From positions 62,001-126,000 of the forward strand of contig AHHB01000036.1 of the NCBI GenBank assembly GCA_000242815.2: a stretch of DNA of 64,000 bases, given 5' to 3'. Shown in pieces: positions 34,005 to 43,254 of this stretch. Every line of letters begins with the position of its first letter. Positions within the stretch are counted from its first letter, which is position 1. Below the pieces are notes generated by a model. That model was not told the DNA's origin. It saw nothing but the letters and a program-made list of their open reading frames with translations, and did no database searches. The DNA comes from Janthinobacterium lividum PAMC 25724. Lineage in GTDB: Bacteria; Pseudomonadota; Gammaproteobacteria; Burkholderiales; Burkholderiaceae_D. The translations under genes were made by a program, and so were the position numbers.

Positions 34005-35162
34005 TTATTTGGCAAGGACGACCTTGCCGTCATTGACTTCGCCAAACACGGTCAAGTCGGCCGTGATCGCTTCATGGTTGGTCTTGCTGAACGGCTTGTT
34101 GTAGGTGGTGACGGCGCCTTCCACTTTTTCATTCAGGTTTTCCAGCGCGGCGCGCACTTTCGGGCCATCCGTGCCACCCGCCTGCGTGATGGCGGCAGCC
34201 AGCAGATAAATGGAATCATAGCCTTGCGCGGCAGAGACGGCCGACGGCATGCGTCCGCCCGATGGCTTGTAGGTGGCCACATAGGCGTCGATAAAGGCCT
34301 TGCGTTTCGGTGTGCTGGCATCCTGGATGAAGGTTTGCGGCATGCGCGTGCCATTGCCGTTCTTGCCGGCGTTATCGATGAAATTGCCCATGGCCAGGGT
34401 CCAGCTGCCGATCAGCGGCACTTTCCAGCCGAGTTTTTCCATGCCATTGGCGATCTGCGCCAGTTCCGGGCCGATGCCGTAGGTCAGCACCACTTCCGCG
34501 CCCGCCTGCTTGGCTTTGAGCAGCTGGGCCGTCATGTCGACATCCTTGATGTTGTATTTTTCAACGACAACGGCCTTGATGCCCTTCTTGTCCAGCGCCT
34601 TTTCCAGGTCTTCTCGACCCAGCTGGCCATAATTGGTGGAGTCGGCCAGGATCGCCACTTTCTTGAACTTGCGGTTCTCGATCGCCTCGTGCACGATCAT
34701 GCCGGACTGAATAGTGTCATTGGCCGCGTTGCGGAAGATATAGTTTTCCGGCTGGTCGGCGAATTGCTTGGTGACGATGGAGCCCGTCGCCACATTGTTC
34801 ATGACGGGGATTTTCGCTTCCTGGTAAAAGCGCTGCGAAGCGAGGGCCACGCCGGTATTGATGTAGCCGACAGTGGCGGCAACCTTTTCCTTGTTGATCA
34901 GTTCCTGGGCGATTTGCACACCGCGTTCATTCTTGGCTTCGTCGTCGCGCTCGATCAGCAGCAGCGAGCGCCCCAAGACGCCGCCCTTGGCATTGATTTC
35001 AGCGACGGCCAGCTTGACGCCGTCGCGCATCGAAACGCCCATCGGCGCGGAACCACCGGTGAACGGACCGGACACGCCGATCTTGATGGGGTCGGCTGCG
35101 ACTGCCGCCTGCGAGAAACCCAAAACCAAACTTGCCACGAGCAATTTCTGTTTCAAATTCAT
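34005..35162 (-). CDS. periplasmic branched-chain amino acid-type binding protein
   Basis: The 385-aa protein has a signal peptide (about 1-23, MNLKQKLLVASLVLGF then AAVAA) and a type I periplasmic binding fold (Peripla_BP_6; KIGVSGPFTGGSAPMGVSM at the mature start). It captures the ligand for the LivH/LivM-G/LivF importer. LivK-like proteins in this family also bind other amino acids, amides or aromatic acids, so the ligand is open. The Shine-Dalgarno gaggag abuts an ATG at 35168 but is 6 bases from the one at 35162, which is therefore chosen. This is the first gene of the unit. Confidence 0.93.
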   Translation of the reverse strand: MNLKQKLLVASLVLGFSQAAVAADPIKIGVSGPFTGGSAPMGVSMRDGVKLAVAEINAKGGVLGRSLLLIERDDEAKNERGVQIAQELINKEKVAATVGYINTGVALASQRFYQEAKIPVMNNVATGSIVTKQFADQPENYIFRNAANDTIQSGMIVHEAIENRKFKKVAILADSTNYGQLGREDLEKALDKKGIKAVVVEKYNIKDVDMTAQLLKAKQAGAEVVLTYGIGPELAQIANGMEKLGWKVPLIGSWTLAMGNFIDNAGKNGNGTRMPQTFIQDASTPKRKAFIDAYVATYKPSGGRMPSAVSAAQGYDSIYLLAAAITQAGGTDGPKVRAALENLNEKVEGAVTTYNKPFSKTNHEAITADLTVFGEVNDGKVVLAK

Positions 35163-35348
35163 TCTCATCTCCTCTGATACAACATTTTTAAAGCCACATA
35201 TTTTTATAGTCGTACGCTGGATAACCGCCCCATCGATAAATCATTGTAGGTTAGTAAACATGCACCAGCAACAACTACATATGACGCGTCGCAACATGTG
35301 TAAGACGCCCAATTGCTTGGTCTATTGTCAGTCTTCTGTAAGGAAAAT

Positions 35349-35468
35349 ATGAAGCAAACCCAAAATGACTTGACCAGCGAGGAGAAAGACGAGTGTCGAT
35401 CTCCGGTAAAACACGCTCCACCTCGCCCGCTTGATCCGCCGCAAAGCCGAGCCGTCGTTGACTGCTAA
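35349..35468 (+). CDS. candidate 39-aa small protein
   Basis: A short frame with a good Shine-Dalgarno (aagga, 5 bases before ATG) encodes 39 residues, charged at the start (MKQTQNDLTSEEKDE) and proline-rich later, with two Cys. It lies 62 bases upstream of the lipoprotein gene and could be a leader or small protein of that unit. Nothing is recognised in it, and it could be chance. The rest of the gap 35163-35530 shows only likely promoter sequence. Confidence 0.3.
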   Translation: MKQTQNDLTSEEKDECRSPVKHAPPRPLDPPQSRAVVDC

Positions 35469-35530
35469 GGTGAGGCATCTCCCTGCATCCGCACGGGTCT
35501 CTCCAGCACCACCACCTGCATGGAGGCATC

Positions 35531-36427
35531 ATGCCGCTACCCCTGAGAAGATCGCTTGCCCTTTCCCTCGCTGCACTGCTGCTCAATATGTTCAGCGGTT
35601 GCGCCAGCTTCACATCCGTCGACAACTTTGCACGGACGGGCCAGCAAATGACCGTCACCTTTCCCCCCATCGCCAACGCCACCGTAGACAGCTGCATCAA
35701 CAACGAGTTGCGCAGGAACCTGATTTCCACCGACGGCTTCGACCCTGCAGCCGCCGAGCAACAGGCTAGGCGCGGCTGTGACAAGATCGCCGATTCGAAT
35801 CAAAAAATACTACGCCTGAACGATGTCCTGGCGCGCTACGCTCAAGCCCTGCAAGTTCTGAGTGGCGGCAAGGTGGCCCACTACCATGATCAGTTTTCCG
35901 GCCTCGGCGAAGCCCTGGGCAGCATCCCGGTTCCCGGCAGCGACAAGCCGCTGCTCGACCCGGGGCAGGTAAGCCTCATCATGAAACTGAGCGAACAACT
36001 GAGCCGTTTGCTGACGCAGGACATGCAGAAATCAGCCATCAACGAACTACTCGCCCAGCAAGAGGCCATCGCCGCCATCACCAATGCGCTCAATACCTAT
36101 GTGCAGACGGTGTACCGCGACAGGATCGCGATCGAACGGCGCGACAGCGGCGTCTTGCAAATGGCCCTGCATGAAACGGCACGCGCAGAGCCGCTGGCGA
36201 CGAATTACGTCAGGGTCCGACTGTATCGCGACGAGAAGCAGCTAGGCGAACGCGCAAAAATTCCCGATAGCTATGCAAGGGCCGTCAAAGCCTTTCAAGA
36301 CAACCTTGACAGCCTACGCAAATCACACGACGACAGCGCACAGCTGCAACAGCAATTGAAGGAGTTCTCCCGGCGCGTCGATGAACTGAAACTCCAGGTG
36401 GCCTTCCTTGCACCTGTAAACTGGTAG
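35531..36427 (+). CDS. uncharacterised lipoprotein with coiled coil
   Basis: The 298-aa protein has a signal peptide with a lipobox ending at Cys25 (LLNMFSGCAS). After that it is mostly helical and polar, with a predicted coiled coil near the end (about 250-290, SLRKSHDDSAQLQQQLKEFS). Two Cys in the mature part (SCINNEL, RGCDKI) may form a disulfide. A good ribosome site (ggagg, 6 bases) precedes the ATG. No known domain was recognised. The next gene starts 9 bases downstream, so the two probably work together at the periplasmic face of a membrane. Confidence 0.8.
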   Translation: MPLPLRRSLALSLAALLLNMFSGCASFTSVDNFARTGQQMTVTFPPIANATVDSCINNELRRNLISTDGFDPAAAEQQARRGCDKIADSNQKILRLNDVLARYAQALQVLSGGKVAHYHDQFSGLGEALGSIPVPGSDKPLLDPGQVSLIMKLSEQLSRLLTQDMQKSAINELLAQQEAIAAITNALNTYVQTVYRDRIAIERRDSGVLQMALHETARAEPLATNYVRVRLYRDEKQLGERAKIPDSYARAVKAFQDNLDSLRKSHDDSAQLQQQLKEFSRRVDELKLQVAFLAPVNW

Positions 36428-36436
36428 GAGGACATC

Positions 36437-36844
36437 ATGGCAACGATCAACAAACAGGCCACCTTGAAGGCATTAGAAATCGCCAATAACCTGTCCGAGA
36501 TTTCCACCTTGCTGCTGGCGTGGCGGATCAAGGGGCGCAGAACGCTGAGCACTGAGGAAAAAGGGGAATTGAAGGAACTCGAAGATCACCTCAATGAACT
36601 GGTGGCCAGCTTCCAGGCGCACGGCATCGACATGATCGCAGATGGAGCACAAGATGCCGCCAGGCAGGCCGACCAGGCGATCGATACCGCCAATACGGCG
36701 CTGGAGAAAATTAAGACCGTCAAGCATGCGATTGACGTCACCGCGGCCGTCGTCAGTGTTGCGGCGACCTTGCTGTCAAAAGACGTCATGGGCGTGATCG
36801 GCGCAACGAAAGACCTTCAGGCGTTGGTCAAGGCTAGCGGTTAA
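36437..36844 (+). CDS. small helical protein paired with the lipoprotein
   Basis: The 135-aa protein is almost entirely alpha-helical by composition. It has charged heptad-like helices (about 35-100, TEEKGELKELEDHLNELV) and one moderately hydrophobic stretch (about 96-116, AIDVTAAVVSVAATLL) that could be a membrane or amphipathic helix. A perfect Shine-Dalgarno (aggagg) lies ahead of the ATG, 9 bases after the lipoprotein stop. No signal peptide or named domain was seen. It converges with the Sel1-repeat gene on the other strand. Confidence 0.75.
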   Translation: MATINKQATLKALEIANNLSEISTLLLAWRIKGRRTLSTEEKGELKELEDHLNELVASFQAHGIDMIADGAQDAARQADQAIDTANTALEKIKTVKHAIDVTAAVVSVAATLLSKDVMGVIGATKDLQALVKASG

Positions 36845-36858
36845 TCAAAACGACGCCA

Positions 36859-37377
36859 TCAAGGCTCCTGCCCCCGGTGCCCCATCGCATGCTCAGCCAT
36901 CCTGAAAAGCAACGCTGACTGTGCCTCGCTGCGCTCATAGCCCATCGTCCCGTCTTTCGTGACGATGGCTTTTTGCATCAAGGCTTCCGGGTACTCCTGC
37001 GCGCAAGCCGCATCGAGCCAATGGCGAGCCTGCGTTTCATCTATGGTCTGGAGCAGGTTCGCCAGGATAAACATCGCAGGCGCCACGCCACGCTGGGCAG
37101 CCAGTGCCAGCCAGGATATGGCGGACGCCGTATCCAGCGGCCCGCCCAAGCCATTCTTGTGCATCAGGCCAAGATAATAGGCGGCGGGCCCGCTGCCCTG
37201 TTGCGCCGCAACTTTGAACAGCGCGCGCGCCTGCGGCTGGCTTGCCGCAGCGCCGCGCATCAAGGCCTTGGCCTGAACCAGCTGATTGCCAGCCTCATCC
37301 TGCGCTTGCGCTTGCCCGGGCGTCAGCGAGGAACAGACGAGCGATAACAACAGCGCGCCAGGCAGTAGCCAGATCAT
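36859..37377 (-). CDS. exported Sel1/TPR-repeat protein
   Basis: The 172-aa protein has a signal peptide (about 1-25, LLPGALLLSLVCSS) followed by two or three Sel1-like repeats (about 45-125: AAYYLGLMHKNGLGG, ISWLALAAQRGVAPAMFILA). Sel1 repeats are helical protein-protein binding modules, here probably in the periplasm. Its GTG or ATG start overlaps the cpdB stop by 4 bases, so it is the second gene of that operon. The partner is unknown. Confidence 0.8.
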   Translation of the reverse strand: MIWLLPGALLLSLVCSSLTPGQAQAQDEAGNQLVQAKALMRGAAASQPQARALFKVAAQQGSGPAAYYLGLMHKNGLGGPLDTASAISWLALAAQRGVAPAMFILANLLQTIDETQARHWLDAACAQEYPEALMQKAIVTKDGTMGYERSEAQSALLFRMAEHAMGHRGQEP

Positions 37378-39431
37378 TTCGACAGGTCTAGCTGGTACAG
37401 CGCAAAGCCCTTGCCGGCGCCATCGTCGGCCTTCAGCTGCGTGACATTGTCGATGCCGGCCGCTTGCGCCAGGTCGATCACGTTCGGCGCCGAGTGGAAT
37501 ACCACCGGCCCTTGTGTGGCGACCTTGGCGAAAGTCCAGCTGCGCGCCGAACCGTTTTTCGCCCGCGTCAGGTTTTTCTGCTGCGTGATGTAGGCAATCA
37601 AGAGTTCGCGATTATTGTCAGGCGAGGCCACTATCGTGTTGCTGCCATCAAGGCCGGGGAAATTGCCGCCGCCGCTGGCGCGGTAGTTATTTGTCGCGAT
37701 CAAGAATTGCTGTGCAGCATCCACCGGCTTGCCCTGGTACGTCAGACCCCGGATACGCTGGCCGGGCGGCTGCGTGACATCGATCTGGTAGCGCACGTCA
37801 GCACTGCTAATGGCATCGAAGTTGTAGCTCGGATGGGCCGTATTGACCAACTCCTGCGGCTCGCGCTTGTTGGGGGCGATGGTATTGAAACGCTGCGCCG
37901 CCTGTTCCAGCCAGGCCTTCAATTGCGCGCCATTCATCTTCACGCCATACAGCGCGTTCGGATATAAATACAAGTCAGCCGCATTGTTTAGCGCCACATT
38001 GCCCGCCTTGACGTCCGTGTAGTCGGACACGCCGGCCGAACCGCTCTTGAACGGCGACGACATCGACAGCACAGGCAAGTGCGCGTATTGCGGCAAGTTC
38101 GCCTTGACGTAGGCGGCCAGATGGAACGCCTGCGCCTGGTTAACCACCTCGATGGCGCTGACATCGCCCACGTCGGCAAAATACGTCGACATGCGGAAAT
38201 CTGTGGTGCCCACGGGCGTCTGCACGTAGGCTATCGTCGCTGCGTGCTCTTCGGCCACGAGTTTGGCGATGGCTACCTCGGGCGCCACATAACTTTTATC
38301 CGCATTCTGGATGCTGCGCGCCTCCACCGTGGTGGCACTCTTGTCGACGCCCCACTGCTTGCCGTCGTGACGCAGGGAGAGGCCGATCACGCCCAAGTGC
38401 TTGCCCCACAGATTGGCCATCACGGTGGGCACGCCATGGACCAGCCCTTTGACTTTATCGACGCCGGGCAAATTGAATTGCGGTACCGTGCTGCTGGCAT
38501 TCGGGAACAACTGGTGCGAATGGCCGATCAGCATGGCATCCACGCCCGGCACTTGCGACAGGTAGTAATTAGCGTTTTCCATGCTGGGCGAATACGCGCT
38601 GTCATCGAGACCGCCGTGCGAAATGGCCACCACCAGTTCGGCGCCCTTGGCGCGCATCTCGGGGATGAATTTTTCCGCCGTCTCACGCACGCCCTGCGTG
38701 TAGACGCGCCCTTCCAGCCAGCGCTTGTCCCAGGCCATGATGGTGGGCGGGGCGAAGCTGATGATGCCTACCTTGACGCTGCTGCGCACGGCCTTGCCAT
38801 CGGGGCCCGTCGCCGTGATCTGCTTGTTGATGATGTGATATGGCGCGAACAAAGGCTGGCCCGTCTTGACGCTGTAGACGTTGGCCAGCACTTGCGGGAA
38901 CGCGGGACCGGCGCAGCGCGGCTTGCTCGCATCGACGCCGTCGACGTCGAAGCGGTTGCCCGTCACCTGGCTCAGGAACGCCAGGCCGTAATTGAATTCA
39001 TGGTTGCCGATGCCGCCGCCATCGACCTTCAGCACATTCATGGCCTTGTAGATAGCCAGGGTCTGGTCGCAGGCCAGCGGTTTCACGAGCGCCTGGTAGT
39101 CGGCCAGGGCCGTACCCTGTATGGTGTCGCCGTTATCGAGCAAAAGATTGTTCGGGAACTGCGCGCGCGCCTGGGCGATCAGGGTCGCCGTGCGTTCCAG
39201 GCCGACCGACGGTTCCGCCTGCAGCTTATAGTAATCATAACTGAGCACATTCGCGTGCAAGTCCGTCGTCTCCAGCAGGGCCAGGGTGGCGCTGCTGCCC
39301 GCTGGCGCGGCGGCGGGCGCCTGGTCCGGTCCGAGGGCGGCGGGCGGCAAGGCGCTGCAGCCGGCCAGCAGCAGCGGCAACAGGGCGAGACGGGGGCGCT
39401 GGCACATGAGTTGACGCATAAGGTGACGCAT
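37374..39431 (-). CDS. cpdB: 2',3'-cyclic-nucleotide 2'-phosphodiesterase/3'-nucleotidase (CpdB-like) lipoprotein
   Basis: The 685-aa protein carries a metallophosphatase domain (about 50-320) with LETTDLHANV (first metal motif), NGDTIQGTALADY and GNHEFNYG, and a C-terminal 5'-nucleotidase domain (about 400-600). CpdB hydrolyses 2',3'-cyclic nucleotides and 3'-nucleotides in the periplasm so that nucleosides can be salvaged. The chosen ATG (39431, cagga upstream) gives a lipoprotein signal (LLLAGCS); longer in-frame text upstream is rejected because it would bury that signal. Lipid anchoring differs from the soluble Escherichia coli CpdB. Confidence 0.88.
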   Translation of the reverse strand: MRHLMRQLMCQRPRLALLPLLLAGCSALPPAALGPDQAPAAAPAGSSATLALLETTDLHANVLSYDYYKLQAEPSVGLERTATLIAQARAQFPNNLLLDNGDTIQGTALADYQALVKPLACDQTLAIYKAMNVLKVDGGGIGNHEFNYGLAFLSQVTGNRFDVDGVDASKPRCAGPAFPQVLANVYSVKTGQPLFAPYHIINKQITATGPDGKAVRSSVKVGIISFAPPTIMAWDKRWLEGRVYTQGVRETAEKFIPEMRAKGAELVVAISHGGLDDSAYSPSMENANYYLSQVPGVDAMLIGHSHQLFPNASSTVPQFNLPGVDKVKGLVHGVPTVMANLWGKHLGVIGLSLRHDGKQWGVDKSATTVEARSIQNADKSYVAPEVAIAKLVAEEHAATIAYVQTPVGTTDFRMSTYFADVGDVSAIEVVNQAQAFHLAAYVKANLPQYAHLPVLSMSSPFKSGSAGVSDYTDVKAGNVALNNAADLYLYPNALYGVKMNGAQLKAWLEQAAQRFNTIAPNKREPQELVNTAHPSYNFDAISSADVRYQIDVTQPPGQRIRGLTYQGKPVDAAQQFLIATNNYRASGGGNFPGLDGSNTIVASPDNNRELLIAYITQQKNLTRAKNGSARSWTFAKVATQGPVVFHSAPNVIDLAQAAGIDNVTQLKADDGAGKGFALYQLDLSK

Positions 39432-39655
39432 GAAGTATTCCTGTAGAAAGACAATATCGTCCGCATCATACGCAGCACGGCAGCCCCCAGCAAGCCGTAC
39501 GAGGCCCGCCGCAACAGGTGCAATCTTGTCGCAAATACCGCAAAATCGCCAAGCCATTGCCGCGCGCGGCAGCGATTTCCCGCTCTTGGCATCAGAAACG
39601 GGCCGCGCTCGCGTATAATCCAAGGTTTGATTTCACCATAGAAGACCAGAATATT

Positions 39656-40760
39656 ATGGAAGCCGAACGCATCAATATCATCTCCGCCCTGCTCAACGAC
39701 CTGACGGTCCGCGAAGCCGAACTTCGGAGGTATCTTTGACTTCACTGTCAAGTCGGAGAAACTAGAGCAAGTCAACGAAGAACTGGAAGATCCGACCGTC
39801 TGGAACGATCCCAAGCGCGCCCAGGAACTCGGTAAAGAGAAGAAGGCGCTCGAAGCGATCGTCTTCACGCTGACCCGTGCCGATGCCGACCTGCGCGACA
39901 CCCGCGACCTGTTCGACATGGCCCGCGAAGAAGGCGACGAAGAGACGCTCGAAGCGATCGAGCAAGACGTACAGGAAATCCGCAAGGTCATCGAAAGCAT
40001 GGAATTTCGCCGGATGTTCAACAATCCGATGGACCCGAACAACTGCTTCATCGACATCCAGGCCGGTGCCGGCGGCACGGAAGCCCAGGACTGGGCCTCG
40101 ATGCTGCTGCGCCAGTACCTGCGCTATTGCGAACGCAAGGGCTTCAAGGTCGAGATCCTGGAGCAGTCCGACGGCGAGGTAGCCGGCATCAAGACGGCCA
40201 CCCTGAAAGTCGAGGGCGATCACGCCTACGGCTTCCTGCGCACGGAAACGGGCGTGCACCGCCTGGTGCGCAAGTCGCCGTTCGACTCGGCCAACGGCCG
40301 CCATACCTCGTTTACGTCGCTGTTCGTGTATCCCGAAGTCGACGATTCGATCGAAATCGACGTCAACCCGGCCGACATCCGCGTCGATACCTATCGCGCG
40401 TCGGGCGCCGGTGGTCAGCACATCAACAAAACCGACTCTGCCGTGCGCATGACCCATGCGCCGACCGGCATCGTGGTGCAGTGCCAGAACGACCGTTCAC
40501 AGCACCGCAATCGCGCCGAAGCGATGGAAATGCTGAAAGCCAAGCTGTACGAACATGAACTGCGCAAGCGCATGAGCGAGCAGCAAAAGCTGGAAGACTC
40601 GAAGACGGACGTGGGCTGGGGTCACCAGATCCGCTCCTATGTGCTGGACCAGTCCCGCATCAAGGACTTGCGCACCGGCTTCGAGACGGGCAATACCAAG
40701 GGCGTGCTCGATGGCGACATCGACGAATTCATCTCCGCCTCGCTGAAACAGGGCGTGTAA
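39656..40760 (+). CDS. prfB: peptide chain release factor 2 (programmed +1 frameshift)
   Basis: RF2 releases the peptide at UGA and UAA codons. The gene is split: codons 39656-39736 end at an in-frame TGA (39737-39739), and translation must shift +1 to continue at 39738 to 40760, giving 367 aa. The shift site is the classic one: tatctttgac with a Shine-Dalgarno-like ggagg just upstream (39726-39730 region). The stop-codon-reading tripeptide SPF lies at 207-209 and the catalytic GGQ at 252-254, close to the Escherichia coli positions. lysS follows after one intervening gene, a common arrangement. Confidence 0.97.
39726..39740 (+). promoter_or_regulatory. prfB programmed frameshift signal
   Basis: An internal Shine-Dalgarno-like ggagg, the slippery ctt and the stop tga followed by c form the autoregulatory +1 frameshift signal. 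Low RF2 lets the ribosome slip and make more RF2. Confidence 0.95.
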
Positions 40761-40762
40761 GG

Positions 40763-41470
40763 ATGAATGCACCGGCATCGGCATCGGCATCGGCGCAGCG
40801 TGCCTTCCTGTTCGACATGGATGGCACGATCGTCGACAACATGGCCTTCCACACGCGCTCGTGGCTGGCGTTCTTTGAACGTCAGGGCCATGTGCTCGAT
40901 GCGGACACCTTTTTCCGCGCCACGGCAGGAGGTCAGGGCCGCGAAATCATCGCCAAGTACCTGGGCGACGAAGCCGACCACGCTAGCTTGCTGGCTGAAA
41001 AGGAAGTCGTCTACCGCGAACTGTATGGCCCGCACCTGGCCACTGTGGCCGGGTTCGAGCGCTTGATCACCAGCGCGCGCCAGCACGGCGTGGCACTGGT
41101 GGTGGGCACGGCCGCGCCGGACGAGAACATCGCGTTCACACTCGACGGCCTGGACCTGCGGCACCGCTTCGACGCCATCGTCGGCGCCGCCGACGTGGCA
41201 CGCGGCAAGCCGCAGCCGGACGTGTTCCTGAAAGGCGCGCAACTGGCCGGAGCGCTGCCGCAAGACTGCATCGTCTTTGAAGACGCGCCCCTGGGCGTGG
41301 AAGCGGCGCGCCGTGCCGGCATGCGCGTCGTGGTGCTGAGCACCACCCTGCCGGCCGAAGCATTTGCCGCATACGACAACGTCATTGCCATCGTGCCCGA
41401 TTTCTCCGCACTCGACGTCGACGCACTGTTTGCCAGCGTGGCGCCTGCTCTGACGCCACATCATCAATAA
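40763..41470 (+). CDS. HAD-superfamily phosphatase/phosphomutase
   Basis: The 235-aa protein is of the beta-phosphoglucomutase/phosphoglycolate phosphatase class. Motif I is FDMDGTIVDN (about 14-23), motif II is VVGTAAP, motif III is the Lys of RGKPQPD, and motif IV is FEDAPLGVEAA; a helical cap lies between motifs I and II. It transfers or removes phosphate from a small sugar or metabolite; the substrate is not decidable. The ATG is 2 bases after the prfB stop, so it is cotranscribed. The first residues are encoded by a short repeat (gcatcg units) and vary easily. Confidence 0.9.
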   Translation: MNAPASASASAQRAFLFDMDGTIVDNMAFHTRSWLAFFERQGHVLDADTFFRATAGGQGREIIAKYLGDEADHASLLAEKEVVYRELYGPHLATVAGFERLITSARQHGVALVVGTAAPDENIAFTLDGLDLRHRFDAIVGAADVARGKPQPDVFLKGAQLAGALPQDCIVFEDAPLGVEAARRAGMRVVVLSTTLPAEAFAAYDNVIAIVPDFSALDVDALFASVAPALTPHHQ

Positions 41471-41488
41471 TCACCAACGAAGAACACC

Positions 41489-43018
41489 ATGACTACGGAT
41501 ATCCAAGAACAAGCCGCCGCCCCAGATGAAAACAAGATCATCGCCGAGCGCCGCGTCAAGCTGGCCACACTGCGCGAACAAGGCATCGCCTTCCCGAACG
41601 ATTTCCGCCCTGAGCACAAGGCGGCCGATCTGCACGCGCAATACGGCAGCAAGACGCGCGATGAGCTGGAAGAAAATCCCGTGCACGTGGTGCTGGCCGG
41701 GCGCATGATGCTCAAGCGCGAAGCGGGCAAGAAAGCCGCTTTCGCCACCCTGCAAGACGCTTCCGGCCCGAAGGCCGACGGCCGCATCCAGATCTACGCC
41801 ACCCTTGATCTCACCGGCGAAGCGGCCATGGCCGCCCTGCACCACTATGACCTGGGCGATATCCTGGGCGTGACGGGCACCCTGTTCAAGACCAAGACAG
41901 ACGAACTGACCATCAAGGTCACGCAACTGCGTTTGATCACCAAGTCGCTGCGCCCGCTGCCAGACAAATTCCACGGCCTGGCCGACCAGGAAACGAAGTA
42001 CCGCCAGCGCTACGTCGACCTGATCATGAACGAGGAGACACGCCGCACCTTCAAGGCGCGTACCGCCGCCATCTCGTCGATTCGCCGCTTCATGGAAAAG
42101 AACGAGTTCATGGAAGTGGAAACGCCGATGCTGCACACGATTCCGGGCGGCGCCGCGGCAAAGCCATTCATCACGCACCACAATGCGCTCGACATGCAAA
42201 TGTACCTGCGTATCGCGCCCGAGCTGTACCTGAAGCGCCTGGTCGTGGGCGGCTTCGACCGCGTGTTCGAGATCAACCGCAACTTCCGCAACGAAGGCGT
42301 GTCGATCCGTCACAACCCAGAATTTACGATGATGGAATTCTACGCCGCCTACACCGACTACAAATGGCTGATGGACTTCACGGAAGCGGTCATTCGCCAG
42401 GCTGCCATCGATGCGCACGGTACTGCCAGCCTGACCTACGGCGGCCGCGAGCTGGACCTGGCAAAACCGTTCCACCGCCTGACCATCGTCGAAGCGATCA
42501 ACAAGTATGCGCCGGGCTACAGCGCCGAGCAGTTGAGCGATGCCGAATTCATCAAGGAAGAGCTGAAGAAATTCGGTGTCAAGCCATTCGCCACGGCCGG
42601 CCTGGGCGCACTGCAACTGGCGCTGTTTGAAGAAACGGCCGAAGCGCAGCTGTGGGAACCGACCTACATCATCGATTACCCGGTCGAAGTGTCGCCTCTG
42701 GCGCGCGCTTCCGACACGGTGGCCGGCATCACCGAACGCTTTGAACTGTTCATGGTCGGCCGCGAGATCGCCAACGGCTTCTCCGAGTTGAACGATGCAG
42801 AAGACCAGTCGGCCCGCTTCCTGGCGCAAGTGGCCGCCAAGGATGCCGGCGATGAAGAGGCGATGTTCTATGACGCCGACTACATCCGCGCGCTGGAATA
42901 CGGCATGCCGCCAGCCGGCGGCTGCGGCATCGGCATCGACCGTTTGATGATGATCATCACGGATTCGCCCAATATCCGCGACGTACTGCTGTTCCCGCAT
43001 TTGCGCCGCGAAGACTAA
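41489..43018 (+). CDS. lysS: lysyl-tRNA synthetase, class II
   Basis: The 509-aa class II enzyme charges tRNA-Lys. An OB-fold anticodon domain (about 60-185) is followed by the catalytic domain, with motif 2 [12 protein letters not shown] and motif 3 GCGIGIDRL near the C-terminus. Also visible is [19 protein letters not shown]. The ATG at 41489 gives the standard length. It ends in a strong terminator and lies downstream of prfB, the usual partner in proteobacteria. Confidence 0.97.
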   Translation: MTTDIQEQAAAPDENKIIAERRVKLATLREQGIAFPNDFRPEHKAADLHAQYGSKTRDELEENPVHVVLAGRMMLKREAGKKAAFATLQDASGPKADGRIQIYATLDLTGEAAMAALHHYDLGDILGVTGTLFKTKTDELTIKVTQLRLITKSLRPLPDKFHGLADQETKYRQRYVDLIMNEETRRTFKARTAAISSIRRFMEKNEFMEVETPMLHTIPGGAAAKPFITHHNALDMQMYLRIAPELYLKRLVVGGFDRVFEINRNFRNEGVSIRHNPEFTMMEFYAAYTDYKWLMDFTEAVIRQAAIDAHGTASLTYGGRELDLAKPFHRLTIVEAINKYAPGYSAEQLSDAEFIKEELKKFGVKPFATAGLGALQLALFEETAEAQLWEPTYIIDYPVEVSPLARASDTVAGITERFELFMVGREIANGFSELNDAEDQSARFLAQVAAKDAGDEEAMFYDADYIRALEYGMPPAGGCGIGIDRLMMIITDSPNIRDVLLFPHLRRED

Positions 43019-43039
43019 GCACGCACGCGAGCCGATAAA

Positions 43040-43073
43040 AAGCCGCCTGATCGCAAGATCAGGCGGCTTTTTT
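43040..43073 (+). terminator. rho-independent terminator after lysS
   Basis: A 12-bp stem aagccgcctgat/atcaggcggctt with a 6-base loop is followed by TTTT. It ends the prfB-HAD-lysS unit and may also serve the minus-strand gene. Confidence 0.92.
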
Positions 43074-43201
43074 ACGCTTCTTCGCCGTTACCCTGGCAAG
43101 ACCGGCTTGATATTGCCGGAACACGTGCGTTTTGGAGCACCTAGGCGATGCTCACACGCCGTCTCGGCGCGCCGAAGGCGGTATGTTTGCTGCCGCGTAC
43201 T

Positions 43202-43240
43202 GAGGCCAAAACAGGAGGCCAAAACAGGAGGCCAAAACAG
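43202..43240. repeat. 13-bp tandem repeat, three perfect copies
   Basis: The unit gaggccaaaacag occurs three times without a break, just beyond the 3' end of the PpnN gene. Function unknown. Confidence 0.8.
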
Positions 43241-43254
43241 CAAGCCAAGGCAGC

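Noticed and set aside
41471-43000. A 509-codon minus-strand frame opposite lysS
   Set aside because: lysS is unmistakable on the plus strand with class II motifs; the antisense frame has no family features.
43085-43200. Weak similarity (gcgatgctcac) to the dispersed 120-bp element
   Set aside because: Only about ten bases match and the conserved hairpin and ggccacaa block are missing.
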